Source: Gamarada debralockiae
Lineage: Eukaryota; Ascomycota; Leotiomycetes; Helotiales; Hyphodiscaceae
DNA: 64,000 bases
Reading direction: 5' to 3'
Assembly (NCBI GenBank): GCA_002803225.1
Contig: NXFV01001552.1
Location: 1 to 64,000, forward strand
Position numbers and translations under genes: made by a program. The notes beneath the pieces are model-generated. The model was not told the DNA's origin and did not search any database. It saw only the letters and a list, made by a program, of their open reading frames with translations. Below, piece after piece: positions 45,020-57,213 of the stretch. Numbering within the stretch: position 1 is the first letter of the stretch; every line of letters begins with the position of its first letter.

Positions 45020-45643
45020 GAGAAGCTTCGATTCACGCGATTAGCAGGAAAAGGACGAGAGTCACAAAAATGCAAATATATTGGTGGAAGGGTGTTTGTA
45101 GACCTAATGCTATGATACACAGCAAAAGAGCGGACTAAAATCTGCCCTCAAAGTCCATAACCACCCCTCTCCACAAATCCTCCCATAAAATTCACGGTCC
45201 CTCACGATCTCATCTGCCAATTCCGATCAGCTTCGCCACTGCATTTGCCTCGATCTTGCAGAGACTCGAGCAATGTGATGGTCCCTCCCTTCCTCCCAGG
45301 CTGAGTTTTGGAGTGCGAAATGTCCAATCTTGTTGATAGCAGTTTCTCGTGACGATCGTAGACCATACCTGCTAATACAGACATCAGATATATCCCATGA
45401 AAGCAGCGTGAATGGATGCCCACAGTTAAGCAAAATATAAGTTCCACTGAATCTGCTCGAGACGTTGAAACGTCACGATCTCATCACTGGCTTGCGGTGC
45501 CTTTGATCCTAATCGATGCAACCACTCTAAATATGTAGCAAGGATCAATTGATGCCACGACGTATATCTTTTGTGATGCTGTGAAAGGGTTTGATGCTGA
45601 TGCATCGGCGCTGCGTTATAAGGTGATGCCGGAGCAAGAGCGC
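45020..45643. other. Convergent intergenic region between atl1 and the Pbp1 gene
   Basis: No gene recognised. Probably both 3' untranslated regions. Minus-strand frames at 45202-45647 have no coding character. Confidence 0.4.
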
Positions 45644-48625
45644 TCATTTTGACTCATCGCCACCCTCTGCTCGTGCTTGAGGGCCGGTAGGGATCTGGTT
45701 GTTTGGCGGGCCATTAGGATGCTGACCATGCTGCTGGAAATTCTTGTTGTTATTATAATTGCCATTTGGATGGTTGTTTCGTTGCGGTCCGAATTGATGC
45801 ATCTGCTGAGGGCTTGTTCCAAACTGGTTCGGTCCATTATATCCTCGTATGGGCACTGTAATATCATCGTTAGTAAAACTCTCGACGACTTCGGATACTA
45901 TGTGCTTACTCTGTCCAGGAACCTGCTGCTGTGCGAACATGGGGGTTACGTTTCCATATTGGGGGCCGGGGCTCATGCCTGGACTCATACCATAAATGGG
46001 CTGCTGGTGACCTTGCTGCGATCCTTGGCTCATCATCATTGGAGCTGCGCTTCTTCCTGGGCTGGGATATCCATTGACAGGCATCACTGGAGGACCATTG
46101 CCAGGAGGCATGAATTGGCCCTGTCCTGGTGGATACATCATTTGAGGGCCAGGCGCCATACCCTGAGATGTCATGAACCCATTTGCTGGATTTGGCATCA
46201 TGATGGCGGGTCCCATGTGCGGCTGAGGAACGAATTGGTGGCTCTGAGACAACGAACGGTACTGCTGCATTGGCGGGGCTCCACCTCCTTGGTACGGCAT
46301 CATCTGTGGATTATAGGCCATCTGAGCAGGTTGACCCATCGGGGACTGGAATGCCGCCATAGGCAAGCTCTGGAGACGCGGTGACGAATAAGATTGCGCA
46401 GAATGTGACGGAATCATGCGGTGATCGTCGGCGCCGTTAAAAGGACCGTTTGGACCGTGGCCATGTTGATTGCCATGAAGATTCATTGGTGGTTGACGAG
46501 GAGACTGTCTTGCCGCCATGTTGTGGACGCCCTGTTGCAGATGGAACGGCAATTGATGCTGATGCGGTACTTGTGGAACTGAATGGGCGGGGTTCGGTGG
46601 AGACATAGGTTGAGTCGGGAAGGGTGTCATGTCAAAGAACTTGGCGTAAGTCAAATGCATTGTAGAGTTCGGCTTCTCGTCCGGTGCAAGCTGTCTCCAA
46701 GTTGGCGCGGTATCATAAGCAGGCTTGATGCCACCAGTTGCTTCCCAGTTCTTTCCTGGTCCCGGCTTCAAGTTCTTGGTAAATTCCAACGCGTTGAACT
46801 TATCATTAATAGACGGTCGTTCTGAGTCGGGGATCGGTGCGCGTCGAAGCAAGGATCGCTTAACTGGCGGGGTAGGCTGATCAACAAGGGTGATAGCAGA
46901 ACGAGGGCTGGAACCAGTGCTGGGGTTGCCATTGGGACTGAAGGCAGCAGCATGCGGGCTTGGACGGAACTCGCTGCTGTTGGGATTCAATCGAGCTCCT
47001 TGTGCACTAGTAACGCCGCTAGATCGACGAGAGAAGTTAGGATCAACAAGGCTGGAAGGACCCGTTGGAGGGAGTCTAGTCTCATGGACAGGAATCGGGT
47101 TCAACGGCGTCTGGTTCTGCTTAGTCTGCTCGATATTTCTCAAACGACTGGCCAGGTTGCCCGCTGGCTGGCGATTTTGCTGAGCAGGCATTGGTTGTTG
47201 AGGCTGAGGTCTATCGGTTCGGAAAGATTGCGAGTTGTATTGACTCTGATGAGTGAATCCTTGGTTGCGGTTGTTGTTGTTCTGTCGACTGGGAGCGTTG
47301 GAAGGTGGAGTTCCATGTGCCGCTGGGACGGGTCGAGGCGCTGGCCGAGCATCAGGAGCAACTGGTGCAATGGGCTTTGCAGCTTCGGAAGGGTTGGCTT
47401 TAGCTTCCTCAGCATTGCGCTTGGCCTTCTCCTGGATCTCCTTCTGCTTTGCTGGGTCTTTGGCGATGATCGAGACAAGATCTGATGGGACCGGAGTGTG
47501 AAGCTTAAAGCTATCAGCAAACTTCTTCAGGTCATTCAGCTTGATCTCTTTGTCGTTCCTCGCCTTAGCTGAGCGAAGTTGATCAACATTCTTTCTCTGT
47601 TGAGTAGCGAAACTCTTGAAAGCAATAGTGACGTCTTTCTCGACTGTTGCAGTGGCATTTGGAGCACCTTCAGCCCTGACATTCGGAGAAGCCGTACGGC
47701 TGCTGAAAGAAGGTGTGTTGGAGGCGGTAGCCTTTGTCTCGGGAGTTGCAGTAGTAAAGCTGGAAGTAGCTGTGGTGGGAGGTGTTGCAACTTCTGGTTT
47801 GGTCGCAGCTGGTGTGGGACTGGCCTTGCTCTTTTCAGTTGCAGGTTTGTCGGGACGCGCCAACTGTGAGGATATAATCGCTGGATCGACGGGCGCTCCC
47901 TTGACAGTTGCTTGTCCGGTTGGAGGTCGTCTAGCAGGAGGTGTGTATTTGTTGCCCGAATTCGACGATGTCAAGGGAGGAAAGTCTTGTTGTCTACGAA
48001 CACCACTATACCTAAATCGATGTCAGTATTGTAATGGTGGAAGGGTAGCCTGAGCATACTTATCCTCTTCATCGACCCCATCATCACCTCCAACATTATC
48101 CTGTACACGCTCCTCTGCAACATGAGAATTAAAAGCTGCTTTGTTGATGATTTCTTTCGCTTTCTTATCAGCGTCAGCCATTCGTTGTTTGTATTGAGGG
48201 TGGCTCTTGTCGATAGTCGTTGTGTAGATGTTCTCATCATAATCGGTTTTGATGCCGAAACGACGCTCGTTCTCTGCGAATTGATCCCAGACAGCTCCGC
48301 CAGATGATCTCATGTTGCCCGATTCCAAGGAACCATCACTCTCTGCCGGACCATCGGGCTGCCATTTTTGAAGTGTGCGGCCCTCGCCTTGGTTCCTAGC
48401 ACCCGAAATCGCACTATCTGTACGGAAAGAGCTTGCATTACCTATGAATGTCAGCACAACTATGTAAAGTAAGAATGGGCGCAGCATACCATTTTGCGAT
48501 CTCCCATCATTCTTACCTGCCCCACCTGCAGTGGTATCCTTTCTCTGGTACGACATACTGGACTGCTGGTCTCTGTACTTTGTGGTACCGTTTGACATAT
48601 CGTTGAGCTTCTTTCCTTGTACCAT
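45644..48625 (-). CDS. Ataxin-2/Pbp1-like RNA-binding regulator
   Basis: Four exons on the minus strand: 48625-48490, 48441-48060, 48011-45910 and 45855-45644; introns 48, 48 and 54 nt, the last multiple-of-three one with ACTAAC and TTACAG. Product 943 aa. The LsmAD domain is clear at about residues 90-170 (WDQFAENERRFGIKTDYDEN…NSHVAEERV…DEEDKYSGVRRQDFP). A PAM2-type motif (LNPNSSEFRPS, about 513) should bind poly(A)-binding protein. The rest is Gln/Pro/Asn/Met-rich and low in complexity, as in stress-granule proteins. Pbp1 affects polyadenylation, translation and TORC1. I see no Lsm domain ahead of LsmAD; upstream sequence on this strand (to 49900) has stops and looks like leader introns. 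The start is the least certain part. Confidence 0.82.
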
Positions 48626-51059
48626 ATTCAAGACTCTGGTCACCTAGAATTCTCGTGCGGGGACGTCTTCAAAGAATAACAGGGTCAATCCAATAGACTT
48701 GAAGTCTGCATCAATGATTGGTTAGCTTTCGGGTCGTTATGTACAGTTGGGAGTTGTGTGTCAAGGGCGAGTTCGCCTTTGGCGACCCAGGCTGTGACTC
48801 GCATGCGATGACAAAAAGGCTGGGATAGGTTTGTAGGGGGAAGGAGCTTCTCGTATGATGGAATCAAAGAAACTTACGTCTTGATTGAAGTATCAGCACG
48901 TGCGTTGCCCGATCGTGGGTCGTCGCGCCAATGTGTTGGAGTTCGTGAATGTTTCGGAGGTGACAAGTTCCTAGCCCACAAGGCAAACCTTCCGCAATGG
49001 AGCAGACAATCTACTAGAATGAAAAGACGTCAGCATGTGCGCGATGCTATTCACGATTGATAGATAGCTTGTCGATGTATGGATGTAGCTATGAAAGCTT
49101 CAAGCTCCAACCCACAACTGTGTCAAAAAGAGGCTGGCTGTCAGGAAGTGTCTCACCTCGGAAGGTTGGAAATTGATAGGGAGCCCTCCTCTTCTCTCTC
49201 CTTCTCGCGTCCACCGATGTTGCACAAGTAGATCGACCCGTACCTACTCTATTATGTTGTTGTGTGAAGGGTTTTTGGTGGTGGTTGATGACCGAGAGAT
49301 TGACGTTCGAAAGCCAGGACCCCAAGCGAAATGGTGCGCCAGCTATCAACCTCAAAAATTATCAAAAAGCGCTGGAAGAATGAAAGACAACACAAGACTG
49401 CACTCCGTTAACGAGTTCACACTCTCTGGCCATCAACCTCCTGAGGCGAGGAGAGTCGAAGATGGAGAGGAGATGAAGGGAGGAGGAATCGTCGTCACAG
49501 TGACAGAATTGACGATGTAGTCGTGGAAGATTGAAAGTTGTGGTTCCGGCAGAGAGCAGGCAGTTTAGTCTGTTTCTGAACCACCCTTGCTCGGGAGCTT
49601 GACCACTTCAGGTCGAAGTGTGGAAGGACTGAGGGTTTGAAAGAGACGCCGGAGGAGACGGTCGTGTGAATTGAATTGAATAATGGGGAACAGAAGATGA
49701 GGGGAAGATTTCTATTATTGGAGAAAGGGCAGCAGACGCAGCAGCGGAGAAAGCAGAATTCGAGGGGTCCAGTATCAGAATCAGCAAGAATAGGATTCTT
49801 GGAGTCCAGAATGCGCAGTTTACTTTCTTTTACTGTTCTTACAGTGCAGGTACTGTACTCGTACTTGCGCCTCCCCCAATAATAGCACAACTACCTCCTC
49901 TTCTCGCACGCTCCTGCTGTCGTAATCCACACCTTTTCTTCAACGAAGGTCAACAGATTTTGGCAGGAATTGACAGATCTGTTGATGGCCGTTTTGGGTT
50001 ACAGGGTCAACGATCTACGAAAGAAGGCCACAAATCGCTCAAAGCGACCATTCACATCTACACTCCCTCTTCCTTTATCCAGTTACCGTTCCACACCCGT
50101 ACATTGAGGTTCTCCCCCAGATTTTGTCGATCATAGCACCTCTTCCGAGGAGAAAAAAAGAGTTTAGAGACAAAATCGGCAGGAACGCACAGCGGCTGAT
50201 TGCCTCGACGGGCCAATCATCTAGAAGGTCAAAAGCGAGAGCCTCCTTTGGACCTATCAGCATTCAGCAAATATATTGGCAGCGTTTTCTTCTCCAAACC
50301 TTGCAGGCAAACACACGAGCGAGGGATAGTTGGACATTTTAGGCACAGAAGTACCAATGGGTCTCATTGAGGAGTACGATTGTGATTAGTGTGTGGGCTT
50401 TGTATGAATTCGAAGTCTGCATTTTAGGAGTAGGTGTGTCTCGTAACTTACTGTCAATCCTCCATATGATCTCAGAATGCTGCTCCAAGTTCCGTAGCAA
50501 TTCGGGTACAAGATATATGTATCAATCGTTCATTGCAGTATCAGAGACCGGATTTCGAGTTGATAAATCCAGGGGGTTGGCTGAGCAGATCGTCGTGGTA
50601 CAAGCCCAGCCATTTGCCTCTAGAATCTTCCCGGGACTCGCACAAGTACCCGTGATGATCTTAATTGTTGGTTTTTAAGGACAACGGGGAACTTTGATGA
50701 AAGGGCAACGTGACAAGAGAACTTTGAGCCTCTTGCGAGAAAGCAAATACTTATGCTCTTAAACTAACTTCACTTTCACTGGTGTTCAGCTTTGACCAGC
50801 ATTGAGTTTTGATGGGTTCCTATAACTTTCCGGTGAAACGAAACACTCCAAAAGTACGCTAGGCTCAATTAAGGTGTGCATCGTACTTGCGTGAGAGGAG
50901 GGAGATTTACGATAGAACAAAATCAGATCAGAAATTCTTGAAGTTGTCGCTCTGGAAATACATTGTCTCGACTCGCACATTCCGAATTTGAAGTGAGCCT
51001 TGCACTCAATGATGGTTATTTGCTAGAACGGCAAGCTGTTCAACCAGGAATCAACAGAG
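48626..51059. promoter_or_regulatory. Long divergent region between Pbp1 and Bud6 genes
   Basis: 2.4 kb without a recognised gene. Adjacent to the Pbp1 gene a GTAAGT donor (minus strand, about 48878) and an ATTCTAG acceptor (about 48644) suggest a spliced 5' leader for Pbp1. Open frames at 49089-49890 on both strands are mutually overlapping and unrecognisable. Confidence 0.4.
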
Positions 51060-54000
51060 ATGCAGGCCCCATCAACGCAAAGGTCTATTCAACGTCGCTC
51101 ACCAGTCGCGGATCCAGGGCCTCCTCCCACTGTACCTGCGCGCTCAATGTCCCCTGGCGGAGGCCCTCAACCGCGGATGTCATCCTCGTCTGCAAAGTCG
51201 GTGCAAAATGGAAGTACGAATAGGAGGCAGAACGTGAGTTTGACACCTCAAGAGCCCTCGGCGGCCTGTCCGAAGTTTTTACATGGCTTTACCCACGATG
51301 CTGACATTTTCTGATCCTAGCCCGGCCAACCCCCCCAAAGCAGTCAAAATGCTCCCCCTCTATCACAAATCGAAAAGAGCGTCACCCATCTCCTAGTAGC
51401 CACGAAACAGCTCCTCGAAACCTTGACACAATGGTCCCGCCACCAAGCCACAGATGCGCAAGTCTCAGATGTATATGTACGATTGGGATATGAGTTCAAC
51501 ATTGCTTGCAGAGCCTTCACAGCGATTAACGTCGATACCTCAGACCTCGGAAATGTTCCTGAACTTTTGCGTCACATCCTTGAGTCTACCCTCAGTCAAG
51601 AAGCAAGTGTTGAGAGCTTGGAGAAATACCTGCCCCGGATCAGAGATATCATAATAAATCTTCTACATGGACTGAAACGAAAGCAACAAAAGCTTCGGCA
51701 GAAGCAGTCCAGAGATCCAACGGGCCAGAATGGGGAAGCGTCTCTGCCGCGGAATGGCAGCGTTAGCAGTGTTGGAAGTGCAGGCACAGGGCTCACCACG
51801 TTGTTGGATCAAGGGCTGGATAGCAATTTTCAAGGCGATGGTGCTGCAACAAACAATCGAAATAGCGCCGCACCATCAATGAGTGATGCTGGCATACCAC
51901 CACGGATGTCTTCAGCGTCTGCCAACCGGAGAGGAATACCAAGGGATCCATCTCGGGGGTCTACATCTTCAGATCAATCGTCATTGTCAAGCGGGACCAT
52001 GCAGAGTATGCCAGTCATGCCTCCTTATCCTGGAGATGAGGCACCTGTACAGCCACGACCAAGCTCTGGAGAGCTCAGTGTAGATCAGTTTCCTCCACCG
52101 CCACCTCCTCCGCCCCCAAAACAACAGAATGCGCTTGCTGCACTGCAACGAGGCGGCGATCTGGAAAGACGTGCTTCGCGGAGATACTCGGCATATCAGA
52201 TATCTAAGCACCTTGGCGCATCTCCCAATGGCCTACCCATGCTTCCTCCGGCACAGAACTCACCTATTCCGAATAGGGGCCGTAACGATGCTCGAGAATC
52301 GATGAGAGCTGTTCAGAATAGAGGAGAGCAAGGCCATACGCGCCAAAAGTCAAGATTGGTGACTGAAGTCTCTCCTGCTCGCATTCCAAGCCGAATATCT
52401 GAGAAGTCAGAAGACCTTGAGAAGCCACCAGTGATCAGGCCTCCTAGTGAGGCTGAATCTGATGATAACCGAATTGCGAAAACTCCTGACGACAAAATAA
52501 GACAACCGATTCTCGAATTCGATGCACCAAGTGCAACTTTGCAAGGGCCGCCGTCAGACCTTCCGATATTGCAAGGCCCATCACCTGTAGAGAAAGAAGC
52601 CGCATTCCCAGAAACACCAAAGCAGCAACAACCGGCTACTGGTGCTACAAGTCAAGAAAGACAGTTCACACCTGAACAGTCACCTCCTCCAAACAAAGAG
52701 TTGACTATCTTCTTGCAATATAAGACGAAAGTAAAGAAGTTTGTCTTGGCGGATGGGTACAACGATCTTTCAATAGCCAGGCTGCAACTTGCTTTCATTG
52801 AAAAATTCGCATGGAACACCCACAATAATGGTGTCGACTTACCTGAAATTTATATACAGGATCCAGTGTCAGGAGTTCGACATGAGCTTGAGGATCTGAA
52901 CGACGTTAAGGATCGCTCTGTGCTGGTTCTCAATGTTGAGGTATTGGACGAGGTTAAGCGCCATATTGATGAGGGGCTTGGTGGACTAAAGAGAATAGTT
53001 GAAGGGGTCAAGACATCTCTGGATGATCAACAAGTCACCATACAGCGAGTTTCTGATCGTCAACAAGACGCTGCAAAGGAGATGGCCAGATTGGCAGCCG
53101 GCCCACCATCATCATCACGAGTATCATACATTGACAACTCACGAATGAACGGCGCTCTGATCAGCCCATCGAAAGTAAACAGCCAGGCTCAAATGAGCGA
53201 AATACAAAGCCTGCGACGAGACCTTGCTGTTCTCCGACAGACTTACTCCGGCTTCCAATCTGACATCCAGAGCTCTATGTCTCTCATCAGGACCAAAGCC
53301 AGTTCCGTCAAGAGCGTGGCCGTCAAAGCTGCTGTCCCAGATATCAAAGGCGGATCGGGTCGCGCCTATGTCAATGCAGGCAAGAAATCTCTCAACGAAG
53401 ATTCAGACAAGCTTGTCGGCCAAGTTGACGATCTCCAAGACATTGTCGAAGACCTCCGCAAAGATGTTGTCATGCGTGGTGTCCGTCCTCTTCCACGCCA
53501 ACTCGAATCTGTCGCCAAAGACATTTCCCAAGCCACTATGGAACTGAAGAAGATGCAAGACTTCCTGAAGCGCGAGCGGCCTATCTGGACTAAGATCTGG
53601 GAGAAGGAACTTGAGACTGTCTGCAATGATCGAGAAGAGATGACCATGCAGGAAGATCTCGCTGCCGACTTGCAAGACGATCTCGAGAAAGCAACACAGA
53701 CTTTTGCCCTCGTGGAGCAAGCTACTAAGGAACAGATGAAAGACGCATCCGGCACTCGCGTACTTTCCAGAGGACTGAACCACGTCCCTGCCGCCGATCC
53801 CACAATCGCCAAGGAAGGCGTCCTTGGCGAAGTCCGTGCCTTACAACCGAATCACGAGAACCGTCTCGAAGCCATCGAACGTGCAGAGAAGCTGCGCCAG
53901 AAGGAACTTGAGAGTCGTCGTGGAGGTGAGTTCCAGAAAGAACTGGGGAATTTTGTGGAGGAGGGAAAGCTAAAGAAAGCGGGTGGATTCGAGGAGGTTG

Positions 54001-54176
54001 AGAGGGCGAGGAAAGCGAAGGATGAGAGAATTCGAAAGGAGGTTTGGAATCGACAGAATGGTATGACGCAGGCGGATGCTTTGGCTGAAGCTACGACTGA
54101 ACCTATCGCCAACGAAGAACCTGCCAAGGAAGAAGAGACTGCAAATGAGATTCCTTCTGCCACCGCTAAAGATTAG
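51060..54176 (+). CDS. bud6: Bud6/Aip3 actin-interacting polarity protein
   Basis: Two exons, 51060-51233 and 51321-54176, 87-nt intron (GTGAGT...CCTAG, phase 0). Product 1009 aa. After a Ser/Pro/Arg-rich start comes a conserved helical N-terminal region (IEKSVTHLLVATKQLLETLT, VSDVYVRLGYEFNIACRAF, about residues 70-130). A linker follows with a run of eight prolines (about 315), then the AIP3 domain from about 516 (FLQYKTKVKKFVLADGYNDL, LPEIYIQDPVSGVRHELEDL) through long coiled coil to about 960. Bud6 binds actin and formin, promotes actin-cable nucleation and sits at the polarisome at hyphal tips. The Lys/Glu-rich end (about 900-1009) is typical. The intact frame and codon use look normal. 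Confidence 0.9.
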
Positions 54177-55115
54177 ATGGAAATAGAAGTGTGAAGGAGG
54201 GAGGGGACGCTTCTATTCATGTCGACATGTTTCAGTATCAGACCTCTTAATTTCCTAGGCATTGGGATGTGTGTCTGCTTTACATACGGTCTTCTTTGAA
54301 GCACGGCGTCGGGTTTTTGACACACCGCACTTTCTGCGCTGCTTGTAGGTATGCACAGGGATATTAATGTCTATCGAGAATGGGCAGCAGAGCATTGGAA
54401 TGAGATTCTCTCTTATGATATGTATTAATTTTCTGCGAGATGGCGTTCCATTTGGAGTCGGGAAGCATTCAAGCATTGAACAAATCTGATATTCCGAATC
54501 TTCCTTCAATTGATGTATATCACCTAAGACTAGTTGTGCCATTGTGAATTTTTACTTCGATTTAGTTAAGTCACAAGCCTCGAATGATGTGCTGCCACTT
54601 GTCCTTCTCTTCTCTTTCTCCTCAGGGTCTCGACGATGATATTTCCCTAAGTTCTTGTCTGTCAAACACAACGGCAAGGGCAACTTTTGGAAGTTAATTG
54701 CTCAAGACATCGGAACGTCCCTCGCAAGCCCCTGCATTGACATCCCCTCATGAAAGTTTGTTCATCCTGCCGCATCACTCCATCGGTATTCTCCGCAGCC
54801 TGATCCAAGGCAATTGGTCGCAGAGCTGCCCAGCCAGCCAGCCCCTCGACCTCATACGACGCCGTGTTACGTAACCCGGCACTCCAGGCCGTGTCGATGG
54901 GTGCAGCCGCGTTGCATTGACGAGGACTTCAAGATTGAGTTCCACAATGCTTAGTAAGAAGTGTCATGAGATAGAGACAATAGTACAACGAGTTGCTTTT
55001 CATATCACGATAGTGTTCTCTTTATTTAATGTCTCCGCGGTTGGAGAATCCCCCCTTTTTCTTTCTTTTTATGCAACTTATATTTCTGTTTATGGTAGAG
55101 TAGGTGATGTTGAAG
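54177..55115. other. Intergenic; no supported gene
   Basis: Minus-strand frame 54542-54255 is short and unrecognised. The right part precedes the Zn2Cys6 gene and should hold its promoter. Confidence 0.35.
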
Positions 55116-56696
55116 ATGCCGTACAGATCCAAGTCTAAGAGAAGACAGCGGATCTTTCATAGGCGGTCAAAGAATGGATGCCATACCTGCAAGCTCAGGC
55201 ATTTAAGATGCGATGAAAGTACTCCTGTCGTAAGTCTAACTGCGGAGCAAAATATTTACAGTTCTGACTCTCTCATTGTAGTGGTAGAGTAAAAAATCTA
55301 GAAGGATCAATGTCTCAGCTAAGCTCTTCCAGCGACAACTGCTTACGGCTAGGCCGACCATGCAGCTACGAAGAAAGGAATCAAGAGGACCGCTTGGTCA
55401 CTCATACGTTCCCTCAATATGGCTCCGAATTTCTACCGGCCTCCATGTCCGAAAGCATTCCAAACTGGCCCGACCTAACGGTCATCCTGCAATCTACCAG
55501 ACGACCGTCGTTATACTTGGACTCTAAAATAACATATATCTCGCTCCTTTACACCTCGCTTCCCCCAAGCGCCGTTACGCTCTTGCACCACTATCAAAAC
55601 ATGATCTCGCCCACTCTCCTCGGCCCAAAATACGGGCACAAGATAGCGGCTACAGAACACTTCCCAAGGTAAGGCCGCCTCTCTCTACTAAAAGTGGACA
55701 AGTCTGTTAACGATATGTGAAGAGTCTTGCAAGAATGCTGTACCTACGAGTTCGTCAAGCAATCGCTCGTGTGCATGGCTGCCATGAAATACTTCCAGAT
55801 CACGAGACTGGAGGATAGTAATCTGGTGATGGAGAGGTATAAAGATGGCGCGCTGCGAGGTCTGCAGGAGGCTATTGACCACTGTGGAGTAGCGAATGCG
55901 GATGCCATTGTTGCTGCCAGCATATTAATGATGGAAGCCGCTCAGAATTGGTGAAACCTCTACTCCGATCCACTTGTCATTTCTGTACCTCAATTATACG
56001 GGGGGCGGTCCAAAATCGTGGAAGCTAATTTACAATCTGTTGTTAGGCAACAATGGACAATATACCTAGCTGGGTACTCATCAGTACGTTCCACGGCTTC
56101 CCTTCGAATCCACGTCTTAACTTCATCAGGTCCTCGCCATGAACCTCCCAACCCACTTCAACGAGCTCTCATCAACAAAATTCCTGCTCCAGCGCTTCCC
56201 ACTCTCCCCGAACAACCCCCACATTCTTCCTCCCCCCTCAGTCCGAGCAGCAAGTAAATCACGAGTCGAAACCATCCTCTCCTCCCTAGCCCTCATCAAA
56301 CCTCTCCTACTTACCAAGCAAGAAGAACACTCCTCCTCATTTGAATTCCGAAATATACAAACTTTGGGTGAGAGTTTACGGGTTGTTGATGTGCTGAGTA
56401 CCATTGAAGACGTGTTCTTTCGTTTTGCGATGTTGAAGAGCTGGATGTTTTGCACTGAGCTGAAAAGTACGGGTGGTAGGAACGTGTATAATGAGCTAGG
56501 TGCCAAGGTTGTGAGATTGCATTTTTATGGGTTTTTGGAGGTCATGATACCGTATTTTCCGCCAAGTTGTAGGGGCAGGTTGGAGATGGTTTGTGGGAAT
56601 GAGATTCCGGAGTTGAGGGAGAAGGTGCTTTTGGAGGGGGATGAGGATATGAGGAGGGTTGTTGAAATGTTTTGGAGTCGAGAATTGCTTCCTTGA
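55116..56696 (+). CDS. Zn2Cys6-type transcription factor, one zinc-binding Cys apparently missing
   Basis: Five exons fit: 55116-55229, 55319-55668, 55723-55950, 56047-56083 and 56130-56696; product 431 aa. The zinc cluster starts as RRSKNGCHTCKLRHLRCDESTPV (split here: GCHTCKLRHLRC, then DESTPV) and should go on to C-x2-C-x6-C. The second exon gives SDNCLRLGRPCSY, so the first Cys of the second half is Ser in the only in-frame splice (55230-55318). The rest is the fungal regulator middle region: SLLYTSLPPSAVTLLHHYQN, CMAAMKYFQ, LRGLQEAID, and WQQWTIYLAGYSS. It is likely nuclear; the target is unknown. It neighbours the NmrA-like gene. Confidence 0.72.
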
Positions 56697-57213
56697 ATTC
56701 AACGACTCACGTAAATGGGTGTTTGGGCACCTTTTTTTTTTGTTATTTTTTGCCGCACGTTGTGAGGCCAGTGCCTGGCGAGATCTGGAACCATCCAACC
56801 TCCATAGATGATTCAAGTCTGAATTGTTCAAATTCTAGGGGTGATTGAGAGCTGGGACTAGGGACACAGAGTCTTGTATTCTGTTCTTCGAAATACCAGC
56901 TCCTCTGCACGATAACCTCGTCCGCAGAGAGTATTTTTCTATGCGGAGAAGGACCAAGGGGGGGAACGGGCTACTGAGTGGTCACTTTTGCGAATCAGGG
57001 AGTAGGTCGGACCTATCACGCCAAGTCTCCATGTACCCCGCCTACCCCGCAACTGTGCAGTTTTAACGCCACCCAATTGTTCAAACTACAGACATTATTT
57101 TCAAAGCAAATCGTGTCAAATTCCAACCATTCTACACCCCTCCTTTACCTCCACGCGCTTTTAGCTCTCTTTTAAGCAATCGCTGTAGACTTATCTTTCG
57201 TTTCTGTCCACAG
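56697..57213. other. Short intergenic region between the Zn2Cys6 and NmrA-like genes
   Basis: T-tracts near 56732-56750 and a C/T-rich leader just before 57214; no gene recognised. Confidence 0.4.
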
